DNA from: Myxocyprinus asiaticus
Taxonomy: Eukaryota; Chordata; Actinopteri; Cypriniformes; Catostomidae
Direction of reading: 5' to 3'
Length of the DNA: 64,000 nucleotides
Assembly (NCBI RefSeq): GCF_019703515.2
Contig: NC_059349.1
Location: forward strand, 24,772,744 to 24,836,743
Shown: piece by piece, positions 43,496-55,395 of the stretch
Numbering within the stretch: the first letter of the stretch is position 1
How the letters are laid out: the number at the start of each line of letters is the position of its first letter
Notes under the pieces: model-generated
Told to the model about the DNA's origin: nothing
Database searches by the model: none
Seen by the model: the letters and a program-made list of their open reading frames with translations, nothing else
Position numbers and translations under genes: made by a program

Positions 43496-44809
43496 CTACC
43501 TGCTGTTACCGCATAACACTCGGGTCGAAACCGGCTCTATGCGTAGGATGTAAAACCTCGCAAAGGTATTGGGTGTAGCCCAACCCGCAGCTCTGCATAT
43601 GTCTGCTAGAGAGGCCCCCCTTGCCATTGCCCAGGAGGACACAACACCTCTAGTGGAGTGTGCCCGGACTCCCAAGGGGCACGGCAAGTCCTGCGAATGG
43701 TATGCGAGGAAAATGGCATCCACAATCCAATGGGCAAGCCTCTGCTTGGAGACAGCTTTCCCCTTCAGCTGCCCTCCAAAGCAGACAAAGAGCTGCTCCG
43801 AGCATCTAAAGCTCTGCGTGTGGTCAAAATAGATTTGCAGGGCGCGAACTGGACACAGCAATGACAAGGCCGGGTCTTCCTCTGAAGGGAGTGCTTGCAG
43901 GTTCACCACCTGATCCCGAAAAGGAGTGGTGCGAACTTTGGGCACGTAACCGGGCCAGGGTCTCAAGATCACGTGAGAGTGTGCCGGCCCAAATTCCAGA
44001 CATTCACTGGTAACAGAGAGCACCTGCAGGTCCCCCACCCTCTTGATGGAAGTGAGCACCACCAGGAGGGCCAAAGTGCTGAGCTTGGCCTGCTCCAGGG
44101 GCTCAAAGGGGGCTCTCTGTTGGGCAGGTAGGACCACAGAGAGATCCCAAGAGGGAATCTAGGAGGATTAAACCTCCTCACACCCTTGAGGAACCTGTTG
44201 ATCAGGTTGCGCTGTTGTGAGGGTCTCAAGGTGAGCTGCTATGGCAGCCACGTACACTTTCAAGGTAGAGGGAGACAGCCGTCTCTTCAGCCCTTCCTGA
44301 AGGAAAGACAGCACAGACCCAATGGCACATCTCTGTGGGTCAGGGCAGGGTGGAGGGTTCCACTTTAGCCCAATGTTCGCAGCCGCCCGGGCAAGCACGG
44401 CTGCCATCTCAGCGTCCGCCTCATCCTGTGCTCTACCGCCCGTGGGAAGCCCACCCTCCGATGCTACAACCGAAAGCTCATCCTCGTTGCGAACCGCGAA
44501 CGACACATTAAATCTGCCCTGTGGCGGACCGCCTGTATTGCTCGACAGCTCTTCCAGACAGAACGAGCGTGCTGGGGGATGGGAGGTCCGTGGGGGCTGA
44601 GCCGGCGGAAATGCTCCCATGTCCACATCCAGATCCCAGCCGGCTGAGCATCGGCCCAGGACGGACCAGGTTGGGGAGCATCCGCGGTGGCTCATTGCAT
44701 CATGAAGAAGGAAGTGAGCTGCGACCGCAAAGTTCTGATGGGCATGTTCTTTCAATGAGAACATAACCCTTCCATGAAAGCTGCCTCGGCTTGCTGGTGC
44801 CCCAAGCAC
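43496..44809 (-). pseudogene. DIRS Gag fused to tyrosine recombinase (copy D)
   Basis: 44809-44168 runs from Gag-like acidic sequence (SFAVRNEDELSVVASEGG, AEMAAVLARAAANIG) directly into the recombinase N-terminus (QRCAIGSVLSFLQEGLKRRL, SPSTLKVYVAAIAAH) in one frame, with no RT between. It then hits stops (44168-44170, 44159-44161). 44137-43496 reopens in the same frame and carries the complete catalytic domain: Arg33, His160, Arg163, Trp186, Tyr196. The segment between is readable in another frame (INRFLKGVRRFNPPR), so a short deletion or insertion pair disrupts about 30 codons. Catalytic residues are conserved, but the full protein is broken. Confidence 0.82.
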
Positions 44810-45130
44810 TCGAGACAGATTTCATGGCTGTCCGGAGGGGAGAGATAACGGCCACATCCTGTAGCGCAAATGCAGAAGGACATCTTTAAAAAGACGTTAA
44901 GCATTTGTGCGAGCTCTTTTAGAAGGAAATATACTCTTTTGAATATACTTTTTTAGCACCCGTGAACTCAGCCGCCGAAGCACCCAGGGGAAACACAACA
45001 CTCGACCGTGCGAGGGTGACCGCTGATATGCGGCATAAAAATCTAGCAGCGTAAGCAAAGGATAATAGGGACGAATACACATGCGTTCGGCTCCGAAAAA
45101 AAAATCTGTACTCAACTACTCTCCTCAACT
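44810..45130 (-). pseudogene. DIRS Gag N-terminus and leader (copy D)
   Basis: Near 44890-44760 the minus strand reads FCICATGCGRYLSPPDSHEI and CLECLGHQQAEAAFMEG with paired Cys and a following stop, parallel to copies B and C. The leader upstream shares GGAGCCGAACG with copy C. Confidence 0.6.
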
Positions 45131-45156
45131 ACCCCTGTTTATCTGCGTGTTACTTT

Positions 45157-45593
45157 TTTATTTTATTTTTATATTCTCCCCAATTTGGAATGCCCAATTC
45201 CCACTACTCAGTAGGTTTTCGTGGTGGAGCGATTACTCACCTCAATCCAGGTGGCAGAGGACAAGTCTCAGTTGCCTCCGCTTCTGAGACCGTCAATCCG
45301 TGCTTCTTATCACGTGGCTCGTTGTGCATGACACTGCTGAGACTCCGCATGTGGAGGCTCATGCTACTCGATGATCCACGCACAACTTACCATGCGCCCC
45401 ATTGAGAGCGAGAACCACTAATCGTGACCACGAGGAGGTTACCCCATGAGACTCTACCCTCCCTAGCAACCAGGCCAATTTGTTTGCTTAGGAGACTTGG
45501 CTGGGGTCACTCAGCCCACCCTGGATTTGAAATCACTACTCCAGGGGTGGTAGTCAGCGTCAATACTTGCTGAGCTACCCAGGCCCCCCCTGT
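45157..45593 (-). mobile_element. tRNA-derived SINE with 10-bp target duplication
   Basis: Read on the minus strand: GGGCCTGGGTAGCTCAGCAAG (A-box TAGCTCAGCAAG) and GATTTCAAATCC (B-box position), body with GTAACCTCCTCGTGGTCACG and GACGGTCTCAGAAGCGGAGG, tail CCAAATTGGGGAGAATATAA plus an A-rich end. GTGTTACTTT flanks both sides (45147-45156 and 45594-45603). Confidence 0.85.
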
Positions 45594-45603
45594 GTGTTAC
45601 TTT

Positions 45604-47478
45604 GTAATATTGCTGTGGATTGGTATAACAAATGTAACCATGCTTAATGCTCACTTGCATGCTGCATTATGTACTGTGTTGAGTACACAGCATTCACACT
45701 AACGTATTTGTAATTCATCTACTAATTCAACTAAAAATATCTGAACATTGGAGAGTATTGCTCTATAAACTACAGTGCAAAAAGCAGATATTTTGTGATA
45801 GAATTAATCTGAAAGTGTTTTAGATTGAGGGCCATTAGAAATATATAACTATGGTCCTGCATCTGTTCCATGTCAGGTGAATCTTGCTCTTAAAACAAAG
45901 AAGATACCATCATGTATAATACTGAAAGAACCATCTGTTCTTTTATATCTCAGCTCCCACACTTCACACAGTAAATACATATCTAATTGCTGTACTGTTT
46001 ACAAAGCTACAGCACTACACTTACAAATAACTAATTCTACTATGTATTGACTATCTAACCCTATTTCAAGTTGATCACATTTTCATTATGAAGAGGAATA
46101 GATTCTTATTTGTGAAGAATAACCGACTGCACAATTATTTTTTGAGTAATTGGGTGTCACAATTTTAACATCTTTTGTGAACAAATAGTGGCAACTCATT
46201 CTGAATCATTTATTTTCATTTCTACCCAAAAGCCCTATCTGCCTGACATTTATGTGTGACCTGGATGCTAATAGACAGCAAAATTGTTTACCCAGGATGC
46301 AACTGGAAAATGTGTTTGAGAAGGATGAATCCATTGATGTTTGTTTTATACCCAAAGAGTATGCAAACAGAAAATGTGGCATGTTATTAAGCAGGAGAAC
46401 TTGGCTATTTCCTTTGCAACAACATCTCATAAACTATTCTGACAGACTAATAAACTATATGAAGCTGGTATGGAGGAGAAAAAAAGGGGAAAAAAACATG
46501 GGCTTTACAGCCATACAAAGGGGAAAACGCAAAAGAAAACATCAATCATGGGGATTATTATTTCAGTTGCCATGGAAACATCCCTCCAAATCCAATTTCT
46601 CCATGTCTCCACTGCTTATTATCATCTCGTTTGATTGTACATCATTGAAACTATAGTGATTACACTCTTAGGATGAAAAATGCATGCGGTCATGGCAACA
46701 TAGTACAATGTTCTTAATCATTTCACCTCCTCAATCTGAAATGTAATAGGCTGTCAGCCGTAATGGCTTGTGAAGGATGCTTCTGTGAAATGGTTATCTT
46801 CTTTACTATCTTGCAAAATTATTCCTTCTGTCCTGGAGACAGCAAATACACTAAAGGGAAGCTTCTATTTTATTACTGTTCTACATCTCCTGACTATTCA
46901 TTTTTATTATGGTTCTTTATGTTTATTAATGGTTTATCTATGTGTTGCTAATGCATAACTTTAATCAAGGTCGCATATTATCATGTTCCACTAGACTACT
47001 ACTAACTAAACTGTAAAAAATAAATACATGGGTGGAAAATTAATGGAAAAACCAAGCTTTAACAAATGTCAATACATGCAAGGAGCAGCAGCCATAGTCA
47101 TTGTTGGTTACAGGAACAGCTAAACATTAATAGCCAGTATGATGAACTGCACTACAGGTGTGATTAAAACTATTTTCTCATCAAAAGGGCAGCCAAATGG
47201 TATCACTTTTATTGACAGTCTAAACAAACACATTGGTTCATGTAATGCACTTTGTTATTATTGAGCGATGTCAATACTATTTTAGAGAAGAGAAGAGAAG
47301 AAAAGACGACATTCATTTTCTTCTATTCATTATGACAGCCACAAAGTGTGAAGGGCATGAATGTCACCATAAGCCAGGAATTCTGTCTATAGTGCGAGAG
47401 TTCTCCAACTATACAGAGCATTAAGAATAAGTCATTACTGAGCCACAGAATCCCTAAAATTACCATATCACTTTTTCA
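45604..47478. other. Unique-looking non-coding DNA, possible conserved elements
   Basis: No transposon signature or convincing exon. The 134-codon ORF at 46252-46656 has no family features. Balanced composition around 46250-46680 and 46745-46900 could reflect conserved non-coding DNA; this needs alignment to other fish. Confidence 0.3.
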
Positions 47479-47482
47479 TTAA

Positions 47483-47924
47483 AGGAATAGTTCATCCAAA
47501 AATGAAAATTCTCTTATTATTCACTTACCCTGATGCCATCCCAGATGTGTATGACTGTCTTTCTTCAGCAGAGCACAAATTAAGGTTTTTAGAAGAGGAT
47601 AGAGCTCTGTCAGGTCCTTATAATGGAAGTACACAGGTGCCAGCATTTTGAAGGTCCAAAAGTCACATTTAGGCAGCATAAAAGTAATCCATGTGACTCC
47701 AGTCGATCAATGAATGTCTTCTAAAATGAATCGGTTTATGTAAGAAGTCGATAATTAAAACTTTTTAAAACACCTGTGTACTTCTATTATATGGACCTGA
47801 CAGAGCTCTATCTTCTAAAAATCTTAATTTGTGTTATGCTAAAAAAAGACAGTCATACACATCTGGAATGTCATCAGGGTAAGTGAATAACGAGAGAATT
47901 TTAATTTTTGGGTGAACTATTCCT
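47483..47924. mobile_element. TTAA foldback element, family F1
   Basis: Ends AAGGAATAGTTCATCCAAAA and its inverse, with TTAA on both sides (47479-47482 and 47925-47928). Arms share CCAGATGTGTATGACTGTC-like and GACAGAGCTCTATC-like landmarks in opposite orientation. Confidence 0.85.
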
Positions 47925-48164
47925 TTAAGAAGTGTAAAGAGAGAAACACAAGGCATTTGAATAAGTTCAGAAACTATTTTTCATTTACAGATTTAGTGAA
48001 AAATGTTCCCCTCAATGTATGCAATAGTTGAAATGATGGTTGTTTTGCTTTGTGTTTACTTTGCGAAATGCATTTGAAATTAGATGAGTTCACAATATCA
48101 TCCCCCTCTAAAGTCTCCATTGTGACAGAACAGTCAAACAAACACATTGGTTTCAACAATAATA

Positions 48165-48430
48165 TCAAATATTTTTATGGAAAACAGGATATTGTACTAT
48201 AGAGGGGTATAAAAGTCTGAGAAACACTGTTTTTAAAATTAATATGAATTTCAGAATATCTAAGCATTTGGTATGTCCCCCTTTTGCTTTAATGACAACT
48301 TGCACTTGAGCTGGCATGAACTTCATAAGTTTGTGCAAAACCTGATGATCCATGTACTGTAATCACAACATGATTTGATAATGTTCCAAAGACCATGTTT
48401 TACATTTCAACGGAAGCAATCTGACCTTAA
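48165..48430. mobile_element. Fragment of a long-inverted-repeat element (also at 51205 and 63220)
   Basis: GGTATAAAAGTCTGAGAAAC, then GCTTTAATGACAACTTGCAC, TGTGCAAAACCTGATGATCC and GATAATGTTCCAAAGA. The last two blocks recur at 63228-63330. It looks like a Tc1-type non-autonomous element, by resemblance to fish repeats ending GTCTGAGACC. Confidence 0.5.
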
Positions 48431-48479
48431 GTACAAACAGACTGATCACACTGTGAATTCGGCGACAGGAGGTCGAAAG

Positions 48480-48760
48480 TTTTGCTTCTGAAATCGATCT
48501 GTGCTCACTGAAATTCCAACCACTGCCTCCAGTGGCCAAAACTGGAAGTGTTGTTGAGGTGAAATGGCCACAGGATGGCGCCAAAAGTGAGTTGTATATT
48601 TAGTTGTAAGTTGCGTAATATAGTCAACAGGAATGCACATTTTATTAACCCTACTCTGAAACCCAAACCCTAACCTTAAACCTAACCATCACTGGAGTAA
48701 AATGTCATTTTAGAGCAAAAATGCAACCTCTGAATCGAACTCACCATTGTTTATGTGAAC
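48480..48760 (-). repeat. Inverse third copy of the 41340-42300 sequence
   Basis: AACCTAACCATCACTGGAGT is the complement of the 41370-41395 block, and neighbouring blocks follow in reversed order. Confidence 0.65.
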
Positions 48761-48900
48761 ACAATTACTTTCTGGCTTCAAATGGGACCAGAACCCATAT
48801 ATCAGAGTGAACCTGATTACTCTCTGGTTTCCATGGGATTAAAACCCATGTCTCAGAGTGAACAAGATTACTTCCTGGTTTCCATGTGTAACAGTAGCCA
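48752..48900 (+). repeat. 51-bp minisatellite, main cluster
   Basis: CAGAGTGAAC...GATTAC...CTGGTTTCCATGGGAT units start at 48803 and 48854, with a partial unit before. Single diverged units recur at 49075-49150, 49795-49915 and 50935-51010. Confidence 0.8.
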
Positions 48901-48990
48901 GCTGGTACATGATAGCTGTGCAGTGAGTAAACCTCTCTCTCCTGGCCTTAAGAGACGCACTAGTCACCAAGGCTAGAGGCCATGTCTTTT

Positions 48991-49056
48991 ATAGTCTCCT
49001 TGCTAGCACGTCCAACTCCCATGCCAGGGGTCGAAGGTTCGAATCCCGCTCGGGGT
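48991..49056 (+). tRNA. tRNA-like sequence (SINE head or tRNA pseudogene)
   Basis: A B-box GGTTCGAATCC at 49036-49046 sits in GGGTCGAAGGTTCGAATCCC. Upstream CTTGCTAGCACGTCCAACTC resembles a shortened D and anticodon region. A proper cloverleaf does not form by eye (the acceptor stem fails), so a functional tRNA is unlikely. Confidence 0.35.
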
Positions 49057-51200
49057 GGGTTGAGTAGGACCAGTGACACATGGAACCAGAACCCTTGTCT
49101 CAGAGTGAGTGCAATTACTTCCTGGTTTCCATGAAATTAGAACCAATGGGTGTGACTCAACTAGATCCCTAGCTTACTTTGTCGTGAATCAGTATATCGT
49201 GAACAGGAATTCAGGCACTGGCAGGGGTGTTGTTCATCCACTGAACATTGGGATGACTCAATTGCCTGCTACATGATAACGAGCTTGTGCATTCAAGCGC
49301 AGCTGTTATTAATCAGCACCATCGCTGTATAAATTATACTATTGTTCATTTTCGTTGAAGATATTCAAACACAGTGTTATTATGAAAGATAAATAACATT
49401 AAATAAAGAAATTAAAATATAAAAGGAGTGTATTTTAAACCTACTTTTAACAACTCTAATATTTAAAAGATTGTTTCACTTTCATTGTTATTATGGATGA
49501 AAGAGATTACAAACAACATCTCTTTTAAAGAGAAAATAAGGCTTGGACTTCATAGTTTTACACTTGTGCTTGTCATCTAACAACTTGAGAGACTTCAGAA
49601 GACATGACGACGTTTCCGGTAAGGGAACATAGTGATCAACGATGCTCCCTGGTTTTTACAGTTTGTGGGATTTTTTAGGGAGAGAATGTTTCAGTGCACT
49701 GGAATGATTTTGCGATTGAGACAGACCTAGAAATGGCTGACTCCCTGATCAGTGCCCTGACTACTGTACAAGGGAGCTGACTGAGATGCACCCAATGTTT
49801 AGAAGTGAATGAGATTACTTCCTGGTTTCTATGGGATCAGAACCTGTGTCTCGAAGTGAACGAGATTACTTCGTGGTTTCCATGGGATCCGAACCCATAG
49901 TCAAGTTTGGAATGGCATATGGTCAAACGGGACTAAAGGCACACTAAATTAGCTTTTTTTTTCTGGTCACAAAGTGTATCAAGATTTTAAAATTACTTAT
50001 CATTTTATTGAAAATTGATGGAGCAACATAATTTGTGTGAATAGAAATAAAAATGGAAGGTTGTTTTGATTAAAATCCATTTTTTAAAATTAGGTTTGCA
50101 TTAAGTCAGTAAAAGGCCCACAGGGGGGTTAAAGTGATATTGTGTTAATCTAAGGACGACAGTTATAGGGCAAAATTTTTCAATTTATGCAAATGCGTTT
50201 GAGACAGCAAGATACTTTTTTGAGTAACAAATTAAGATAATGCTTATTTGAAATAGTCACTTCAGAAAAGGGTTAACAATTTTCTGTTTCTTTCGGTCAC
50301 ATTTGGCATTTCATAACATCTCAAGTATTCTATAAACATATTAATCTCCATTGTGATTGGATCAGTCAAGTTGAGCCCACTTTTGAACATTCTTCAGAAC
50401 AAATCTGTTCACCCCACTTAAGAAAAACAATGGTTTTTATTTATTTATTTATTTATTTTAGCCCTTGCAACAGGGGGACTTTTTACCCCAAATACTATCT
50501 TTTCACTTCTTGGACAGTTATTCATTTTTTTTTTTTTTTTTTTTTATCACCTTAAACAAAAGTGAAAATGATAAATAAAAAATATAATAATAATATTTTG
50601 TCAATAAATAAGAGATTCTCATTAATTTGCTAAATTTTAAAAACATTATTAAATATTAGATCAAATTACCTCAAAATCAAACTTTAGACATTGCACACAA
50701 TGATCTCATGGATCAGGGAAATTTTACAGTTGTTTTACAAATTTACAAACAGTTGTTAGGAACGTACTGTGGTAGCTTTTGTTGCTATTTAGTGTTTTGG
50801 GAGAAAATAAAATCAAAAGTGCCTTTTACCCAACGGGGCTTTAGCCCTCCTAATACCATTTTACTCTTGCTATTTCTACCATAGACTGATATGGCAACAG
50901 CAGTAAGAGTAGTATGGTAGTATAACATTTTGAACTCATTTGAACTGAATTTGCCCATTTCTCAGAGTGAATTCAATTACTTCCTGGTTTCCATGGGATC
51001 ACAACTCGTCTCATGGAGATTGTGCATGCAACACACTATCAGTAGCACCACAGGGAAGGTTATCACATCTGAATTAATGCAAAAATGCCTGGCAGGGATG
51101 GTACTTAGTAATTCGTCACTATGGGTTCGATTTCAGGATACAGGAAAATGTGGAAGCAGGATGTTGATTTCCCATGTGATCAAGTTGGTACAATGGAATT
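49057..51200. other. No gene; scattered minisatellite units
   Basis: Contains isolated 51-bp units (49075-49150, 49795-49915, 50935-51010), TTTA repeats at 50430-50460 and a T run at 50526-50546. The ORF at 50930-51202 overlaps the repeat and is not convincing. Confidence 0.5.
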
Positions 51201-51204
51201 GACA

Positions 51205-51420
51205 TGCCCAATGTCACAAATGTTATTATTTGATTAGTGACCTAAAAGTAGTGCAGAATCTTATATAGTTATTTGTTCTTTGTTATTACATCGTTAAAAA
51301 AAAATATTCTTTTACATTTCTCAAAATCCTTTAAATAAAACTTTCGGTTTATTTCCAGGTTTAAATTAGAGATTGAATCTAGACTTTAAATGTGGTCTCG
51401 GAGTTTTGGACCTCATGACT
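51205..51420. mobile_element. Fragment paralogous to 63335-63545
   Basis: Shared ATTTGATTAGTGACCTAAA, TTTCTCAAAATCC-like, and GTCTxGGAxTTTTGGACC at the end, the terminal sequence of a Tc1-type inverted-repeat element. Confidence 0.55.
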
Positions 51421-53572
51421 TCAACACAACCCAGTTTTCAGTTGGGATATTTACTCTGCCAGTATTATTTCCATAAATTACTGGCAGTGTAAAAAGAAAC
51501 ACATAAAAGGGGTGGGGTCAAAAATGGTGACTTCATGTGAATTTAATATGTTTAAAGAGGAAAAAAAAAATCACCAGTATAATCACACATCACATGAATG
51601 GAGCTTCTCCATAATCCAAACTGGCAATCTTTCACATTCCCCCTTCAAAAACTCAACCACAAAATCGGATTTAAGAAATTCACAAATGGTCGGGGTCATT
51701 ATTTCAACAGGATTTATTGTTTGCAATGTATTTTGCTTTTTAATTCATTTCTGTCTTGACAGTATAATGTGCATAACCATGAAATGGTCTTTTCTTGATT
51801 GAAATTCTTTCGGTAAACAGCAACAACCTATTTTCAACTTTGTGAACTCTTGAAAATGCCACAGGACGTGTTTACGATATCTGGTGGTCCTGGGCTACTG
51901 CTTATTTCACAGTTATGAATGTTGCATGGAACCTGGCCTTGATAGCATCATTCATAATTTTGTTTGTATGCTATTTACTTAATTTAGACAAAAACAGGCA
52001 AAAGTGTGACTACCACAGTACTTGCTTTAACATCTACTGTCACAAAGCGGCAGTTTTCCTTGCAACTATCAACAATGCTACAATCATGCTACCATTCTGT
52101 ACCAAAATGACCTTTGACTTTATGATTGTGGTTTAACTTGCAGGTTAATGAAACACCTCACAGTAGCTTATAAATGCTGCTCCAGTTTACTTATGTTCTC
52201 TTTTTTGCTTTATTCTGGATCATCCACAGTGTAAAAGATGAGAACGAACTGAAGCACAGAGAAGCTACCCTGAACTGTTAAACTCATCCTCCTCTCAGTC
52301 TATTCCATCTGTTAGTACCAATGAATTGAAGTTTGAATCTTCATGTTGGCAGCAGTCATGTCATTACAGAGAGCTGAAATGTTGAATGTTGAATGCCCTG
52401 GGCAAAATTTCATGGCTGTTAAAACTAGCGTATTAACCCTCATTTCCTGAAGTTACCTCTTTCAACCTATACAATTCACTACAGTAAATCATCAAAGAAT
52501 TAAGTGAGATTCTACAACACTGAGATTTCATACTGATTGTTGCTTTGATTCAGAGAGATGGAGTACAATAAAAGAAAGAGCAATGCATCAGGATGAGTGG
52601 ATATGTGTATCAAAACGACCTGTTTTCGACAGGATAATTTGGGTTTCTTATTCTCTTTTTTCTCTCTCCTCTCAGAAATGCATTTAGATTTAAAAAAAAA
52701 TTGAGATAGATGTTTCCTGTGCAGGGGTTCATTGCGTTTGAACCCCAGACGGGAATGTTATTTGAATGATCCACCTTCATCAGTGCATATATATTGTTTG
52801 CTGAGTCTTGGGTTAAGATGGGCTCCTCAGTTTGTTGTGTTGTGTTTTTTGGAGAGGAACGGCTGTAATGCAGTCCTTGTCCCTGAAATAGGATACACTG
52901 GCTCTACAGAGTGTCAGAGATTTTACATTCACGAATCGGTTTGTTCTTTGATCAATGACGATAACCTCGCTCTGCAGCCTCCAGGTGTGTTCAAATGAGG
53001 TGCATTTCACCACGGTTCTCTGAATAAAAAGCAATCCTCCCTGTCACTCTTTTTCATTAGAGTGCATTGTGGCACTAAAAGAGAATATTCTGAGTCTGGT
53101 GGAAGATGTAAGCAATAAAGATGACTACATTGCAAAGAGTTGATGTTTTATTAATACAGCCCTCTCAATATGATAAAAATTCCCATTTTTTTCTCTCGTA
53201 AAGGAAGAACCATGTGAAGCTGGAATTTGCATTGATAAATTGTTAATTGCATTTAGAGGTAATGAGGATGCATGCTCACTTCTCATTTTTCTTTTCTGTG
53301 GTATGACTCTTCATTTGAAGGGTTAATCCAGCCAGAACATTAAACTTCTATTTCGTAGTGCCAGTAATCTTGCAGATTAGCTCTTTCAGCACATAAAAAC
53401 ACAGCTAAACATGAATGTTGTGAAAGCCATTTTTAGCAACATCTGTTGGTGATTTCAGTGATGAATGATCCAACTGCAATATCCAAACTTCTCTTTATAT
53501 ATGGTTATGTTATGATTATCTTTTAAAAATGAAAGAAAATTTACTTACTTACAATACTTTACAAAAAGATTC
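51421..53572. other. Unique-looking DNA; conserved-element candidate at 53060-53340
   Basis: No gene recognised; ORFs at 51512, 51915 and 52732 lack features. 53190-53290 is rich in homeodomain-type TTAATTG/ATTGATAA motifs and lacks repeats, like vertebrate conserved non-coding DNA. Inference only. Confidence 0.3.
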
Positions 53573-53840
53573 AAAGATTTACAATAAGATTAGTTAATGC
53601 ATTAGGTATCATGAACTATAAATAATATTTAGTTTACAGCATTTATTAATCTTGGTTAATGTTAATAAATAGATATACAGTACATAGATATAAAGATAAA
53701 GTTCATTAGCTTATGTTAACATATATACATTTTAAAGTTATAAATGGAGTATATGTAGAAAATATCATTTACCAAAATTAATAAATGCTGTAAATATATT
53801 GTTCATTGTTAACTATTGCACTACCTAATGTTAACATATA
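53573..53840. mobile_element. Small foldback repeat, uninterrupted copy
   Basis: Left part TTAGTTAATGCATTAGGTAT and TTTACAGCATTTATTAATC; right part holds the inverse (ATTAATAAATGCTGTAAATA, GTTCATTGTTAACTATTGCA). Same family as the target of DIRS copy B. Confidence 0.7.
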
Positions 53841-53851
53841 CTACAACCGTA

Positions 53852-53967
53852 TCTTTTTTTTTTTTTTTTTTTTTTTGTGATTAACATTTTTTTTTATTGA
53901 TTCATATATTAATCAAAGAAAAGCAAAACATATACAAACAGAATCAATACTTAACCCCCACTATTAG
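53852..53967 (-). mobile_element. L1 3' tail, extremely 5'-truncated
   Basis: A T run of 24 (A tail on the minus strand) followed by GTGATTAACA and AAAGCAAAACATATACAAAC, nearly identical to 16138-16220. Only about 110 bp of the element is present. Confidence 0.85.
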
Positions 53968-54567
53968 GAGTGACGATCTGTGAAGCCCTCTAAAATCACG
54001 CCAATTTATTGGCAAATGGCACTTGACGCTCTGCCCCTCGATATAAATCAGAGCACAGTGACATTTTATCAGGATTTTTTGACTGAAAGGAAGAGAGCCC
54101 GTCTCTGTCCCTTAGCAGCTAGAAATCAGTAGTGCGACAAGCACATGCAGCGTCTAGTTCCCTCCTTTCAGGAAACCAAGTTTACAGTTGTGACCAGACC
54201 GTTCCCTTTCAAGTCTGTCACTTTGACGCATGTCAGTGGCTGACGCTATGGAAATTGTATACCATACACCACACGCACAAAACAGTTCATACTAGCCAGT
54301 AGTCCCCTTCATATTGACAAATAGGAAGGAAAATAATTTAACAGCGACACAAGCATATCGGGTAGATTTCAGCCTAACTTTGCTCTGTTGTGTTTGGATG
54401 TATTGTTCTATAGTCATGTTTGTTTCAGCTGAAAAAGGCCTGTGTTACAGTGAGGTCTGCCTCAACCTTAATGGAAAGATAGTCCCTCTGTTTTGTTCTG
54501 TCTAATGATGACATCGCAGGGATTGTTTGGAGTCATGTGACTAAGCCAGAGGAACTGAGCTTCAAGG

Positions 54568-55280
54568 TGTGGCGGAATGATCCGCCTCTCCCTCTCGTCA
54601 TCATTACCCCACCTCTCAGGGCCTTCCTTCATCCAGGCTCACGATGGGAGTGGGCTGGAGAGAGGACAAGGCGCAGCTTTATGAGCCTTGTTTGGGCAGC
54701 GGATGATGAGGCACACCTGATGTGAGTGGAGCCTCATCAACGCTGCCAGAGCGTGCCTCTCCTCTCCAGAGCATCTATCTCCTTGTGTGCACATACTGGT
54801 GCCCTCGCAGATCCAGGAGCAGAGCAGGAAGGGTACCGGCAATGAGTTAGATGCATCGCCAGACCCACACCCTTGGCCACCCAGCATGATTTAGATGTGA
54901 CACTGGGGGATTGGAGCACACGTTACAGCCGAGGGGCATGGATGCCGGGCCGCCTTCCCCTTACACTTGCCGCGGCCCCTGGGAAGTCAGGCCACCACAG
55001 AAGCCACCACTCCCTGCGGCATAGACCACAGAGGGCAGCGCGTGCAGCCATCGGACCTTGCCCACATCCTGGACCATTCCTGTCGACACTACCCCTTGCT
55101 TCAAAAAGCCCCCCTTCACATCAAGGATTCCAGATTCCCCTTTATTTTTGACACTAATTCCCCCATGGACACTTTATTCCCCTTTTTGGACTATTTACTG
55201 TATGTTTAATATTATTTCCAATAAATGTCTCTCCGAGGCCTGATGCCATGCCCACTGTGTAATTTTCTCACCCCGCCACA
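54568..55280 (+). mobile_element. Solo Gypsy-like LTR with 4-bp target duplication
   Basis: Starts TGTGGCGG and ends CCGCCACA (8-bp perfect inverted ends) and is flanked by AAGG (54564-54567 and 55281-55284). AATAAA at 55220-55225. GC-rich, 713 bp, without internal region: a product of LTR-LTR recombination. Confidence 0.9.
55220..55225 (+). terminator. LTR polyadenylation signal AATAAA
   Basis: Located 55 bp before the LTR end, after a TATTTACTG-rich stretch. Confidence 0.6.
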
Positions 55281-55395
55281 AAGGGTATCTAAAAGGAAAA
55301 GAGCCTTTTGATTCATGACTCACCATTGACCCATATTTTTTGACCAACTTGTTGCAAGGAGGAGGACCAAACACCTTTGAAGTGAGGTGGCTGCC

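Larger units (their letters stand above)
42550..45130 (-). mobile_element. DIRS retrotransposon copy D: Gag and recombinase only, 5' end lost
   Basis: AAC at 42547-42549, then ATCTTGGTTACTGATGTAAC (3' border), an internal complementary region with GTT at 42695-42697, a non-coding 3' part, recombinase 44137-43496 and a Gag/recombinase N-terminal frame 44809-44168. The leader with Cys-rich Gag start extends to about 45130. The 5' terminal repeat is absent, and RT/RNase H are missing. Confidence 0.85.

Noticed and set aside
46252..46656. 134-codon ORF as a host exon
   Set aside because: No splice signals consistent with the frame, no recognisable domain, and frequent rare-type residues; kept only as part of a possibly conserved non-coding region.
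48991..49056. Functional tRNA gene
   Set aside because: Only the B-box and a vague anticodon region match; acceptor and D stems do not pair, and it is embedded in repeats.
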